Made by a program: the position numbers and the translations under genes | Origin: CAVZXS01 sp963779325 | Lineage (GTDB): Bacteria > Bacteroidota > Bacteroidia > Chitinophagales > Chitinophagaceae | Reading direction: 5' to 3' | Length of the DNA stretch: 64,000 nt | NCBI GenBank assembly: GCA_963779325.1 | Contig: CAVZXS010000037.1 | Location: 124,001 to 188,000 of the forward strand | The notes under the pieces: model-generated | The model's database searches: none | What the model saw: only the letters and a program-made list of their open reading frames with translations | What the model was told of the DNA's origin: nothing | Shown: piece by piece, positions 49,554 through 58,984 of the stretch | Layout of the letters: each line of letters opens with the position of its first letter | How positions within the stretch are numbered: position 1 is the first letter of the stretch

Positions 49554-52508
49554 ATGGATCAAACCCGATATATTAGGTTTTTCTTAGTTATAACTTGTTT
49601 TTGTCTCACTGTTTTACCTTCTTTGGGGCAGTTGGGCATTAAGTTCGATATTAAAAAACCCAAGCAATACGAAACAAGGGTACTGAAGTCAGAAAAAGCG
49701 GATCAAAAAAAATTCACTCTGCCCCGCCGTTTTATACAGAATACAACTACGCATTACAATTACGTGTTCAATGCCGCCAATAAATTAAACGAGGTATTGG
49801 AAAGAGCCAAGTCCGCTCATCGCGATGATTATAGCGAACTGCTTTCTTTTTACAATTACAGTCTTGATATTACAGCGCAGGATAAAATGCAATTGGATTC
49901 CATTATTTACAAATCCAATACAGGCATTGTGTTGCACGATTTAAGAAATGACTGGGTTGACAATCTTTTTTTACTATGGGGCGCCGCCTATTACCTGCGA
50001 AAAGATTTCGACTCGGCTTATCTCAATTTTCAGTTCATCAATTATGCTTTTGCCGAAAAAGAAAAAGACGGCTATTATAAAAATATCGGCAGCCGAATGG
50101 ATGGCAACAGCGCTTTAAGCATTGCTACCAAAGAAAAAAACAGTTTACCCCGACGCCTTTTTACAGAACCACCTGCCCGCAACGATGCTTTTATTTGGCA
50201 AATAAGAACATTGATGGCACAGGAAGAATTTGGCGTAGCCGCCGGCTTGATAGAAACATTAAAGAAAGACCCGGTCTTTCCCGATCGTTTGCGAAATGAC
50301 CTGGAAGAAGTGCAGGCCCATTGGTTTTATAAACAAAATATTTTTGACAGCGCCGCAGTACACCTTACCAAAGCATTGAGTAATGCGGATACCAAGCAGG
50401 AAAGGGCAAGATGGGAGTTCCTGGCGGGGCAGTTATTCGAAATGTCAGGCGATAATAAAAACGCCGTAGACTACTATGCCGATTGTATAAAACATACTAC
50501 CGACCCTGTAATGGAAATTTATGCAAGATTGAACACTATTAAAAATAATAAAGAAGGCGGCAAAGATTACATAGATAAAAATATTGCTGAACTGTTGAAA
50601 ATGGCGCGGAAAGACAAATATGCTGATTATCGTGATATTATTTACTATACGGCCGCGCAAATGGAACTGGAAAGAAACAATATCGGCGCGGCGCAACTAT
50701 TATTAATAAAAGCGACAAAGAATAATATAGAAAACACGGCGCAACGAAATAAGTCTTTTTTAAAACTGGCTGACCTCGCCTTCAATGCAAGAGACTACAG
50801 GCAGGCGTATAATTTTTTAGACAGCCTGAAATTAAATGATCCTTTAGCAAAAGATTTTCGGGCCATAAATATCCGTAAAGAAATTCTGAAAAGAGTTATT
50901 GTCGAATCGGATGTAGTAGAAAGGCAGGACAGCTTGCAAGCTATTGCCAAATTACCCGAAGAAGAAAGAAAACCCATTATTAAAAAAATAGTAAAACAAT
51001 TACGCAAAGAACAGGGATTGAAAGACGAAGGCAGTTCGCAAAATATTTCGGGTGGCAGCGGTGCGGTAAAAGCAGCCACTGAAGCTGCGGATTTATTTAA
51101 TCAACCTGTTAAGGGCGAATGGTATTTTTATAATGCATCCGCCAAAATAAAAGGGGCGCAGGATTTTAAAAGTTATTGGGGCAACCGTCCTAATATAGAT
51201 AATTGGCGAAGGATTAGCGCTGTAAGAAATACAAATGTGAATACAAGAATTCCCGGCAATACGGATGACTTGGCTGCGGACAATACCCCGGCAGAACAGG
51301 GCCCCGTAGAAATAACCTATGATGCGCTTTCAGCAAAGCTGCCGCTTACCGATTCGTTGCTGAAAATTTCAAATGATTCCATACAGAACGCATTATTTAA
51401 CCTCGGTAAAATTTATGCCGATGAAATTGAAGATTGCAACACCTCCATTGAAACACTTGAATTACTGAGAACCCGTTATCCCGAGTTTGCAAAAATGGAT
51501 GATGTATTGTTCAAATTATTTTATTGCTATACCAAAACCGGCAATACCGCTAAGGCTGCCGAAGTAAAACAATTGATGACGGATAAATACAAGGACAGTC
51601 CGCTAACCGCTATTGTAACTACGGGCAAAAACCCGGCTGCTAAAGCGGAAAACAAAGAAGCCACAAAGATTTACGAAAATATTTACGACTTATTTATTGA
51701 AGGAAAATTTGATGAGGCATTGGCTAATAAAAAAATAGCCGACAGTGTATACGGCAAGCATTATTGGACACAGCAGTTGCTTTATATTGAAGCGGTTTAT
51801 TATCTAAAACAACGAGACGACAGCTCCGCTACCCGTGTATTACAAACTATAGTAAACGATTTCACCAAAACACCCATTGCCGCCAAAGCGACAAATCTTA
51901 TAAACGTTTTGAAACGTCGTACGGAAATTGAAACCGAGCTGAACAACTATACTGTACAACAACCCGCAATTGACATCGAGTCGGAAAAAATTGACACGTC
52001 TGCAATTACAAAGCCCGTTGTAGCTGTACCGCCGGCTAACAAACCGCCTGTACAGACTGTTACGCCGCCAATTACTAAAAAAGATACCGCGGCTGTTAAA
52101 CCGGTTATGCCTGCGGTTGCAGCTGTTTATTCGCACAATCCGAATGAGGTGCATTCCGTAATGATCATATTAAATAAAGTGGATCCTGTTTTCCGGAACG
52201 AATCCAAGAATTCTTTCTTCATGTATAACCGCCAAAAGTATTACAACCAAACATTTGATATTACTGCTTACGATATCGATCAGGATAACCGGCTTTTACT
52301 TATTACAGGCTTTGCCAATGCACAGGCTGCCGTTGATTATATTACGACAGCAAAGCCAAAAGTCGCTACCGAAATCATTCCGTGGCTCAAAGCTGATCGT
52401 TACGCTTTCTCCATTATTGCTCCTTCAAATCTTGAAAAGTTGAAAGCGGACAAGAATATTGCCGCTTACAAAAAGTTCATTGACGGATTTTATCCCGGTA
52501 AATTATAG
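49554..52508 (+). CDS. porW: PorW/SprE-like TPR protein of the type IX secretion system
   Basis: The 984-residue protein has an N-terminal signal sequence (LVITCFCLTVLPSLGQ) and long helical repeats: YYLRKDFDSAYLNFQFINYA, EEFGVAAGLIETLKKDPVFP, FDSAAVHLTKALSNADTKQE, GDNKNAVDYYADCIKHTTDP. Length, the N-terminal KFDIKKPKQYETRVLKSEK block, and the C-terminal domain (HNPNEVHSVMIILNKVDPVF, then LLLITGFANAQAAVDYITTA) match the PorW/SprE lipoprotein-like proteins needed for type IX secretion and gliding. I see no lipobox cysteine at the usual place. It is followed by the PBP1A gene. Presence suggests, but does not prove, that the strain secretes by T9SS. Confidence 0.87.
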   Translation: MDQTRYIRFFLVITCFCLTVLPSLGQLGIKFDIKKPKQYETRVLKSEKADQKKFTLPRRFIQNTTTHYNYVFNAANKLNEVLERAKSAHRDDYSELLSFYNYSLDITAQDKMQLDSIIYKSNTGIVLHDLRNDWVDNLFLLWGAAYYLRKDFDSAYLNFQFINYAFAEKEKDGYYKNIGSRMDGNSALSIATKEKNSLPRRLFTEPPARNDAFIWQIRTLMAQEEFGVAAGLIETLKKDPVFPDRLRNDLEEVQAHWFYKQNIFDSAAVHLTKALSNADTKQERARWEFLAGQLFEMSGDNKNAVDYYADCIKHTTDPVMEIYARLNTIKNNKEGGKDYIDKNIAELLKMARKDKYADYRDIIYYTAAQMELERNNIGAAQLLLIKATKNNIENTAQRNKSFLKLADLAFNARDYRQAYNFLDSLKLNDPLAKDFRAINIRKEILKRVIVESDVVERQDSLQAIAKLPEEERKPIIKKIVKQLRKEQGLKDEGSSQNISGGSGAVKAATEAADLFNQPVKGEWYFYNASAKIKGAQDFKSYWGNRPNIDNWRRISAVRNTNVNTRIPGNTDDLAADNTPAEQGPVEITYDALSAKLPLTDSLLKISNDSIQNALFNLGKIYADEIEDCNTSIETLELLRTRYPEFAKMDDVLFKLFYCYTKTGNTAKAAEVKQLMTDKYKDSPLTAIVTTGKNPAAKAENKEATKIYENIYDLFIEGKFDEALANKKIADSVYGKHYWTQQLLYIEAVYYLKQRDDSSATRVLQTIVNDFTKTPIAAKATNLINVLKRRTEIETELNNYTVQQPAIDIESEKIDTSAITKPVVAVPPANKPPVQTVTPPITKKDTAAVKPVMPAVAAVYSHNPNEVHSVMIILNKVDPVFRNESKNSFFMYNRQKYYNQTFDITAYDIDQDNRLLLITGFANAQAAVDYITTAKPKVATEIIPWLKADRYAFSIIAPSNLEKLKADKNIAAYKKFIDGFYPGKL

Positions 52509-52582
52509 ATTACAGTCAATATCCGGCAAGTATTTTGGGGAAAATTTAAGTAGCAGAACCTTAGTACAGCCTGCTAATTTCT

Positions 52583-52590
52583 TACTTTCG
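52583..52590 (+). promoter_or_regulatory. Candidate -7 box for the PBP1A gene
   Basis: TACTTTCG fits the variant TAnnTTCG, with TTAG at 52561-52564 18 bp upstream as a weak -33 box. The ATG follows 33 bp later. Confidence 0.45.
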
Positions 52591-52623
52591 CAATTCTATT
52601 AATTTATTTTAACAACACACTAT

Positions 52624-55071
52624 ATGAGTAAAGCAGTCCGCATTTTTTGGCGCCTTTTCGTTTTTGGTTTATTTGCCTTTGTATTACTGGTAGTATTGGC
52701 GGCCTATGGTGTATTTGGTAAAATGCCATCACTGAAAGAATTGGAGAACCCTTCCCTGCTCCAAACCTCGGAAGTATATGCCGCGGATGGCAGCCTGATG
52801 GGAAAGTATCACCTGGAAAACGGTAACCGAAGTAATGTTGATTATAAAGACATATCGAAACATATTGTAAACGCCTTAATTGCTACAGAGGATGAGCGTT
52901 TTAAAGATCACAGCGGTATCGACCCGAAGGGAACATTAAGAGCCATCGGTACATTGGGACGTGCAGGTGGCGGCAGTACGATTACACAACAATTGGCAAA
53001 AGCATTATTGGCCCAGGGTCAGGGTTCAAATAAAGCATGGCGTGTAATTGAAAAGATTAAGGAGTGGGTAATAGCTGTAAAATTGGAGCGCAATTTTACC
53101 AAGGAAGAAATGATCGCCTTATACCTTAATGCGGTACCCTTTAGCGATAATGTATTTGGAATAAGAAATGCCAGCCGTACTTTTTTTCAGAAAGAACCTG
53201 ATAAAGTAAGCGTTGATCAGGCGGCCATATTAATAGGCATGGTGAATGGTCCCGGTATTTACAATCCGCGTAAATATCCCGACAGGTCAAAGGAAAGAAG
53301 AAATCTTGTGCTTTCAAGAATGGCTACAAACAGTTATATAACAGAAGCGGAAGTAACTAAATACAAAGCATTACCTATAAAATTAACCTATCGCAAACTG
53401 GATGAAAATACAGGCTTCGCCCCTTACTTCCGCGATATATTAAAAGAAGAAGTAAAAAGAGAATTAAAGCAATTGAAGAAGCCCGATGGTTCCAACTATG
53501 ATATATACAATGACGGGTTGAAAATTTATACCACCATCAATCCCAAGATGCAGCAATATGCCGAGGAAGCTGTTTCGCAGCACATGCCCTCTATGCAACG
53601 AATCTTAAATGCTCAAAATGATATAAAATCCGGCAGCGCATGGAAAAATCATGAAAATGTACTTGAAGCCGCCATGAAACAGAGCGAGAGATGGAACAAT
53701 ATGAAAGAAGAAGGTTTGAGTGAGGCTGAAATTAAAAAATCTTTTTACAAAAAAACGGAAATGAAAGTTTTTACCTGGAATGTGAAAAGAGAAAAAGATA
53801 CAACGATGACACCCTATGACAGCATTAAGTATCATCGGCAAATAATGCAGGCCTCATTTATGGCCATGGATCCTTTGAGCGGCGAAGTAAAAGCTTGGGT
53901 AGGCGGCGTGAATTTTAAAACTTTTAAGTTCGATCACGTAAACCTTGAAACAAAAAGACAGGTTGGCTCTACTATAAAACCCTTTTTGTATGCGCAGGCA
54001 ATGGAACAACGCGGTTTCGAACCCGATTCGGACGTAGAGGATAGAGCACAGTTTTTCCCGGGATCGGGATGGGTGCCCAACCAGCGTGCCGCCAGTGGCG
54101 GTACTATGACTATGGCCCGCGGTTTAGCTTATTCTAAAAATGGCGTAGCTGCTTACCTGATGAAGCAAGTGGGTCCGCAGCAGTTTGTCAATTTCTTAGA
54201 CGAGATAAATATTCCTACTAAATTAAAGCCCTACCCCTCCAATGCGTTGGGTTCTTGTGATCTTTCTTTGTTTGAGATGATGTGGGGATATACCATGTTC
54301 CCCAGCGGCGGCTTTAGTGTAAAACCATTTTTTATCACCCGTATCGAAGACAGGAACGGAAATATTATCAAGCGATTTGATTTTAGCGCCACACGTAAAG
54401 AAGTGCTGAGCCAAGTAACGGCTTACAAAATGGCCCGTATGATGGAAGGGGCTTCCATATTTGGTACGGCCAAAGGACTAAAAGGAAGTTTGGGTATAGC
54501 CGAAATGGGTTGTAAAACCGGTACTACCAATGATAATACAGATGCCTGGTTCATTGGTTTTACACCTGAATTATTAGCAGGCGGTTGGGTAGGTTGTGAT
54601 AATAATTTTATTCATATAAGCAAAAACAGCGGTATGGGTTATGGTGGCGCTGCCGCTGCACCGGTTTGGCGAAACTTTTTCAGTAAAGTATTAAACGACA
54701 GAAAACTTGGCTATAATAAAAATGAAAAGTTTTTAAAACCCGAGGACTTGGATAATGCTGTAAACAGCGCCGACCCGACAAGCAATCCGTTTAGCGGAAG
54801 TTCGCATCCCGGTGCACAGGGCCAGGATGAAGGAAGCGGTGATATAGAAAATTATTTTGGTGAGAATGATGACCATGGTGAAAACTTGGGAGCGGAATCA
54901 CAATTACCTTTGAATGAAAATCAACCCCCGGTAAAAAAGGATACCATACCTGCTAAACCCGACCCGGCCATTAAAGATGATAAAGCTGTACCCATTGGCA
55001 CTGCAGAGAAGGATGCAGGAACAAAAAAGAAAGGATTTTTAAAAAAGTTGTTTGGTAAAAAGGAAAATTAA
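52624..55071 (+). CDS. Penicillin-binding protein 1A (bifunctional transglycosylase/transpeptidase)
   Basis: The 815-residue inner-membrane enzyme polymerises and crosslinks peptidoglycan. After a membrane helix (FVFGLFAFVLLVVLAAYGVF) comes the GT51 domain with the catalytic glutamate motif ATEDERFKDHSGID (Glu89) and GGSTITQQLAKALLAQ. The transpeptidase shows the SxxK serine in VGSTIKPFLYAQ (about 449), the SxN motif YSKNGVAA and KTGTTND (about 630). The tail of about 90 residues is acidic, proline-rich and ends basic (FLKKLFGKKEN). A perfect bidirectional terminator separates it from convergent metK. Class A PBP assignment is certain. Confidence 0.96.
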   Translation: MSKAVRIFWRLFVFGLFAFVLLVVLAAYGVFGKMPSLKELENPSLLQTSEVYAADGSLMGKYHLENGNRSNVDYKDISKHIVNALIATEDERFKDHSGIDPKGTLRAIGTLGRAGGGSTITQQLAKALLAQGQGSNKAWRVIEKIKEWVIAVKLERNFTKEEMIALYLNAVPFSDNVFGIRNASRTFFQKEPDKVSVDQAAILIGMVNGPGIYNPRKYPDRSKERRNLVLSRMATNSYITEAEVTKYKALPIKLTYRKLDENTGFAPYFRDILKEEVKRELKQLKKPDGSNYDIYNDGLKIYTTINPKMQQYAEEAVSQHMPSMQRILNAQNDIKSGSAWKNHENVLEAAMKQSERWNNMKEEGLSEAEIKKSFYKKTEMKVFTWNVKREKDTTMTPYDSIKYHRQIMQASFMAMDPLSGEVKAWVGGVNFKTFKFDHVNLETKRQVGSTIKPFLYAQAMEQRGFEPDSDVEDRAQFFPGSGWVPNQRAASGGTMTMARGLAYSKNGVAAYLMKQVGPQQFVNFLDEINIPTKLKPYPSNALGSCDLSLFEMMWGYTMFPSGGFSVKPFFITRIEDRNGNIIKRFDFSATRKEVLSQVTAYKMARMMEGASIFGTAKGLKGSLGIAEMGCKTGTTNDNTDAWFIGFTPELLAGGWVGCDNNFIHISKNSGMGYGGAAAAPVWRNFFSKVLNDRKLGYNKNEKFLKPEDLDNAVNSADPTSNPFSGSSHPGAQGQDEGSGDIENYFGENDDHGENLGAESQLPLNENQPPVKKDTIPAKPDPAIKDDKAVPIGTAEKDAGTKKKGFLKKLFGKKEN

Positions 55072-55123
55072 CACGACCCGGTAATTATATAATTCTTTAA
55101 AATCCCCGGAATATATTTTATAA

Positions 55124-55162
55124 AAAAGACGCTGTAAGTGTATCAACCTTACAGCGTCTTTT
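55124..55162. terminator. Bidirectional terminator between the PBP1A gene and metK
   Basis: A perfect 15-bp stem, AAAAGACGCTGTAAG at 55124-55138 with its complement at 55148-55162, has a 9-nt loop. The stem itself begins with A4 and ends with T4, so it offers a T-run on both strands and can serve both convergent genes. Confidence 0.9.
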
Positions 55163-55220
55163 ACTTTTAAAGTCTTTTCGCTATTCATCCTATCCGAGAT
55201 TCACTCAGTCAGTCGGCCTT

Positions 55221-56477
55221 CTATTTTAATCCAAATGCTTTTTTCACTTTGCTTACATAGTCCAATTTCTCCCAAGTAAACAGTTCTACTTTTTTTGTTA
55301 CTTTTTTACCGTCGGGCGAACTGAATGTTTTTTCTACAAACTCACTCTTACGGCCCATGTGTCCGTAGGCTGCCGTTTCGCTGTATATTGGATTACGTAA
55401 TTTCAAACGCTGTTCAATAAAGTAAGGACGCATATCAAAAATACCTTCTACTATTTTAGCAATTTGTCCGTCAGTCATTTTTACATTGGCTGTGCCGTAC
55501 GTAACCACATTAATACTGGTTGGTTTAGCCACGCCAATAGCGTATGAAACCTGTACCAATACTTCGCTGCAAACTCCGGCTGCAACCAAGTTCTTGGCAA
55601 TATGTCTTGTAGCATATGCCGCGCTGCGGTCAACCTTGCTCGGATCTTTACCGCTGAAAGCACCGCCGCCATGTGCGCCTTTACCGCCGTAAGTATCTAC
55701 AATAATTTTACGACCGGTTAATCCTGTATCGCCATGCGGTCCGCCAATTACAAACTTACCGGTGGGGTTGATATGGTATTTAATATCGTTGTTGAACAGC
55801 TTCGCGTATTTCTTATATTTTGATTTAATACGGGGAATGAGAATGTTAATAACATCGGCTTTAATCTTGGCCAGCATTTTTGCTTCCGCATCAAAATCAT
55901 CATGCTGTGTAGAGATAACGATAGCATCAATACGTACCGGCTGATTTTTGTCATTGTATTCCAATGTTACCTGGCTCTTCGCATCGGGGCGCAGGTAAGG
56001 CATTTTAGAATTCTTTTCCCTGCGAATTACAGCTAACTCAATTAAGAGATTATGCGCCAAATCCAAAGCCAGGGGCATATAATGGTCTGTTTCGTTGGTA
56101 GCATAGCCAAACATCATACCTTGGTCGCCTGCCCCCTGTTCTTCTTTTTTCTTTTTATCTACACCTTGGTTTATATCCGATGATTGTTCGTGAATGGCAG
56201 ACAAAACACCGCAACTGCTTGCTTCAAACATGTACTCACTTTTGGTGTAACCGATTTTGCGAATAACACCGCGGGCAATTTCCTGGACATCTAAATAGGC
56301 TTTTGATTTTACTTCGCCGGCCAATACTACCTGCCCGGTAGTAACAAGAGTTTCGCAGGCCACTTTACTTTGCGGGTCAAAAGCTAAAAAGTTATCAATA
56401 AGCGCATCGGAAATTTGATCGGCCACTTTATCGGGGTGACCTTCGGAAACGCTTTCGGAAGTAAATAGGTAAGACAT
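55221..56477 (-). CDS. metK: S-adenosylmethionine synthase
   Basis: MetK makes SAM from methionine and ATP. The 418-residue protein starts MSYLFTSESVSEGHPDKVAD (methionine and ATP site, GHPDK) and has the P-loop-like GGPHGDTGLTGRKIIVDTYG and the following GGAFSGKDPSKVDRSAAYAT. The loop with YATNETDHYMPLALDLAHNL (from GMMFGYATNET) is also conserved. Length is slightly above the E. coli enzyme, as usual for this phylum. No SAM riboswitch is recognisable in its 79-bp leader region, but a promoter -7 box lies within a terminator hairpin there. Confidence 0.97.
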   Translation of the reverse strand: MSYLFTSESVSEGHPDKVADQISDALIDNFLAFDPQSKVACETLVTTGQVVLAGEVKSKAYLDVQEIARGVIRKIGYTKSEYMFEASSCGVLSAIHEQSSDINQGVDKKKKEEQGAGDQGMMFGYATNETDHYMPLALDLAHNLLIELAVIRREKNSKMPYLRPDAKSQVTLEYNDKNQPVRIDAIVISTQHDDFDAEAKMLAKIKADVINILIPRIKSKYKKYAKLFNNDIKYHINPTGKFVIGGPHGDTGLTGRKIIVDTYGGKGAHGGGAFSGKDPSKVDRSAAYATRHIAKNLVAAGVCSEVLVQVSYAIGVAKPTSINVVTYGTANVKMTDGQIAKIVEGIFDMRPYFIEQRLKLRNPIYSETAAYGHMGRKSEFVEKTFSSPDGKKVTKKVELFTWEKLDYVSKVKKAFGLK

Positions 56478-56506
56478 GTTTTATTTTTAATTTAACTAAT
56501 ATAAAA

Positions 56507-56529
56507 TCGGGTGCAAAGATAGCACCCGA
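56507..56529 (-). terminator. DUF4270 terminator whose loop contains the metK -7 box
   Basis: TCGGGTGC and GCACCCGA (56507-56514 and 56522-56529) form a perfect 8-bp stem; on the minus strand it is followed by TTTTAT. The loop plus one stem base reads TATCTTTG on the minus strand (plus 56514-56521), an exact match to the -7 consensus TAnnTTTG, about 37 bp before the metK ATG. A TTG 15 bp upstream may serve as -33 box. Confidence 0.6.
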
Positions 56530-56556
56530 CACAATTCAATTATAAGAGTTTATCCA

Positions 56557-58038
56557 CTAAATTTTAGAGTAAATAATCCTGAACTTCATCTTTTGAGAAG
56601 CATGATTGCCACCTCCCAGCCTGACGCGGCCTGCCGTAGTTGTGCTGTTTAATTGTACAGGTGCTCTGTTACGGCCAAGAATTGTATTAGAACCCGGGTC
56701 GTAAATAGAATAGTCAAGTACAGTAATGAAAGGGCTATACAAACGCAGCGGGTAGTATTTTTCTTTTCCGGTAACTATTCCCTGTATATAGCGGGAAAGA
56801 TTAAACCTCCATTCTCGTATTTGATTTCCCGAACCGTCGCTCTTTATTCTTCCGTCAGTACCGTATTGAGCATAATTAAAAGTGGTTCTGTTGTTATAAA
56901 AATCATACAAAGAACTAACGAAGTAATTTTTTGACGAATCGTAAAAATCAACAAAGAGTCTGTCGGGCGTATTGTAGATAATGTCGGACGGACTGAAAAC
57001 CTGTTCCATTACCAATTCGGCTCTGTGAATAATCCTGTTGCTCAATCCTGATAAGCCCGGAATTTTAATGGTAGCAAATGAACCGGGTGAATTGTCAATA
57101 TAAATTAAATCATCGGGGTTAGTTCCATTTACCAAGGAAGCTGCAAAAGGCGAACCGGTGAAATTTCTGGTTACATGATTGGCATTAGCCGAAACGGTAC
57201 CGGAACGCAGGTAAGTTACAACAGTATCTCTTACTCCGCCCCCGCCCAACTTGGGATAACTGTAATAGAAGGCAAGCTTTGTACTCGTTGAATTCAAATC
57301 AAAAGCCATTACAGCATTACCGCCGGATACTGACTTTATTGCAAAGCCTTTAAAATTGGCCCTGAACAAAGAATCGTTGGTAGTTACAGTACTGTCATTC
57401 AAAATTCTGCTGCCGAATGTATTATTCAACTTTATTCTCAGTTGATTTTTTGTCGTATCCCTGAATGCTTTTATAGAATCATCTAACTGATAAGGAAAAA
57501 CAGATTTTGAACCCAAGATAGCAGAAGTAGGGAATGAGGTACTTAACAAGTAAGCGGAATCATATTTAAAATTCGTAACAGGCGTATTAATTTCACTTAC
57601 TTCTATATTCTGTTGAATGCCCGCCAATGTTGTATCGCCATAGGTACGAACATAGCCCAAAACCAATACAACAGAGTCAAGAATCATAAGGGAAGCGCTG
57701 TCTCTTCTGCCAAAAGTAAAAGGATATGATAAAGGCTTTGTCTCCATAAATATTTGCGCATCGGTGCTGCCAAATAAGGGATCATTGGTTATTTTACCCA
57801 AAAAATGAAGATCAGATTTCAGTATTCTTGTAGAGTCGTTTAAAAACACATCATTGAAACTTTCCACTGTAAGCGTAGTATCAAATGTGGTTATATTATC
57901 TACCGCGGGTATTAAATCGCCGCCCAGTTCGGTAGATTCATTAATTCTTTTGCAGGAGGAAAAAGTTATGATGGAAAGAGAGAAAACAAATAATCCGAAA
58001 GTAAGAAACAGTTTGTTGGTCTTATTCACAATAATCAA
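56557..58038 (-). CDS. DUF4270 lipoprotein
   Basis: The 493-residue protein has a lipoprotein signal peptide (LSIITFSSCKRINES, lipobox FSSC at about residue 29). The following ELGGDLIPAVDNITTFDTTL is the standard DUF4270 start, and the body has alternating beta segments (GKITNDPLFGSTDAQIFMET, ILDSVVLVLGYVRTYGD) with C-terminal FNLSRYIQGIVTGKEKYYPL and MKFRIIYSKI. DUF4270 proteins are outer-membrane or surface lipoproteins confined to Bacteroidota. The gene follows the half-length GT5 gene by 24 bp, and I recall the same pair in relatives, though function remains unknown. Confidence 0.93.
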   Translation of the reverse strand: MIIVNKTNKLFLTFGLFVFSLSIITFSSCKRINESTELGGDLIPAVDNITTFDTTLTVESFNDVFLNDSTRILKSDLHFLGKITNDPLFGSTDAQIFMETKPLSYPFTFGRRDSASLMILDSVVLVLGYVRTYGDTTLAGIQQNIEVSEINTPVTNFKYDSAYLLSTSFPTSAILGSKSVFPYQLDDSIKAFRDTTKNQLRIKLNNTFGSRILNDSTVTTNDSLFRANFKGFAIKSVSGGNAVMAFDLNSTSTKLAFYYSYPKLGGGGVRDTVVTYLRSGTVSANANHVTRNFTGSPFAASLVNGTNPDDLIYIDNSPGSFATIKIPGLSGLSNRIIHRAELVMEQVFSPSDIIYNTPDRLFVDFYDSSKNYFVSSLYDFYNNRTTFNYAQYGTDGRIKSDGSGNQIREWRFNLSRYIQGIVTGKEKYYPLRLYSPFITVLDYSIYDPGSNTILGRNRAPVQLNSTTTAGRVRLGGGNHASQKMKFRIIYSKI

Positions 58039-58062
58039 AATTAAACGGGTTGAGTATTTTTT

Positions 58063-58878
58063 TTACTTGCCTGCAAGGTCGGTATATAGTTGTAAATAGT
58101 CTGTTAAATCACTTTCAGCATTGTATAAAAGGGTCTTCTTGCCCTTTACCTTGGTAAATTCATCAGCTAATTTTTTATCTATTTTTTCCGCACCGATGGT
58201 GATTGCGTCGGCATAGGAAGCACCCCCGCGAAAAAGGGCTGTGTTATTCGCTTCTTTATAAAGCTCCAGGTCTTTTTCTTTTATAGAAGGGTGTATCAGC
58301 GCTTTTTTTACAAAATCGCCGCCCAATTTTTCCTTAAAGGTATTTTGACCAATGGTGTATATTACTTTGCTGTGGCTGAACACGGGTTCTTTTTTGTAAA
58401 CAGTTTTTATATAGGCCGGTATCAATCCCGTCATCCAGCCGCTGCAATGAATTACATCGGGCGGCCAACCGAATTTCTTAACCGTTTCCAAAGCGCCTTT
58501 GCAAAAAAAGATGGTACGCATTGCATTGTCGTCGTACCATTTTTCATTTTCATCATTAAAAACATATTTGCGGCGAAACAGGTCTTCATTCTCCAGGAAA
58601 TAAACCTGTAAACGGGCATTGGGCAGAGAGGCTACTTTTATTTGAAGAGGTAAGTCTTCATTATCAACCGATACGTTGATACCCGATAAACGAACTACTT
58701 CGTGCAACCGGTGGCGGCGTTCATTAATTACACCAAATCGGGGCATGATGCACCTGATTTCAAAACCTGCGTCATTTGCTTTTACGGCCAGCTTACTTAC
58801 TATCTCCGAGAACTCAGTCAACTCCAAATATGGCGACATTTCGTTGGCTATGAATAAAATTCTTTTCTTTGCTGACAT
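58063..58878 (-). CDS. Half-length glycogen/starch synthase-like protein (GT5 N-terminal domain only)
   Basis: The 271-residue protein matches the first Rossmann half of glycogen synthase: RILFIANEMSPYLELTEFSE, GFEIRCIMPRFGVINERRHR, then PPDVIHCSGWMTGLIPAYIK (equivalent of DxxHxHDWxTGL). Compared with true GlgA the KxGGLADV loop is lost (LTEFSEIV), and the C-terminal nucleotide-sugar domain is absent altogether (normal length about 480). The gene ends cleanly with a stop codon and is followed by DUF4270, so it is not a truncation by mutation. It may bind a sugar nucleotide or a partner, but full synthase activity is doubtful. Confidence 0.88.
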   Translation of the reverse strand: MSAKKRILFIANEMSPYLELTEFSEIVSKLAVKANDAGFEIRCIMPRFGVINERRHRLHEVVRLSGINVSVDNEDLPLQIKVASLPNARLQVYFLENEDLFRRKYVFNDENEKWYDDNAMRTIFFCKGALETVKKFGWPPDVIHCSGWMTGLIPAYIKTVYKKEPVFSHSKVIYTIGQNTFKEKLGGDFVKKALIHPSIKEKDLELYKEANNTALFRGGASYADAITIGAEKIDKKLADEFTKVKGKKTLLYNAESDLTDYLQLYTDLAGK

Positions 58879-58914
58879 GTATGTTGAGGTTTGAGAATCT
58901 TTTTACAAAGGGGG

Positions 58915-58922
58915 CAAAGGTA
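58915..58922 (-). promoter_or_regulatory. Candidate -7 box for the GT5-DUF4270 operon
   Basis: TACCTTTG on the minus strand, followed by C, matches TAnnTTTG, 36 bp before the ATG at 58878. The 106-bp gap to divergent panC must also contain its promoter. Confidence 0.5.
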
Positions 58923-58984
58923 ATTAAATTATACAGAAATAAGATGCAGGGCGGTTTTTATATGAATTTTATATTAAGAAAATT

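Noticed and set aside
56478..56556. SAM riboswitch before metK
   Set aside because: The 79-bp gap holds one short hairpin that is the upstream terminator; no SAM-I, SAM-II or SAM/SAH-type core was recognised.
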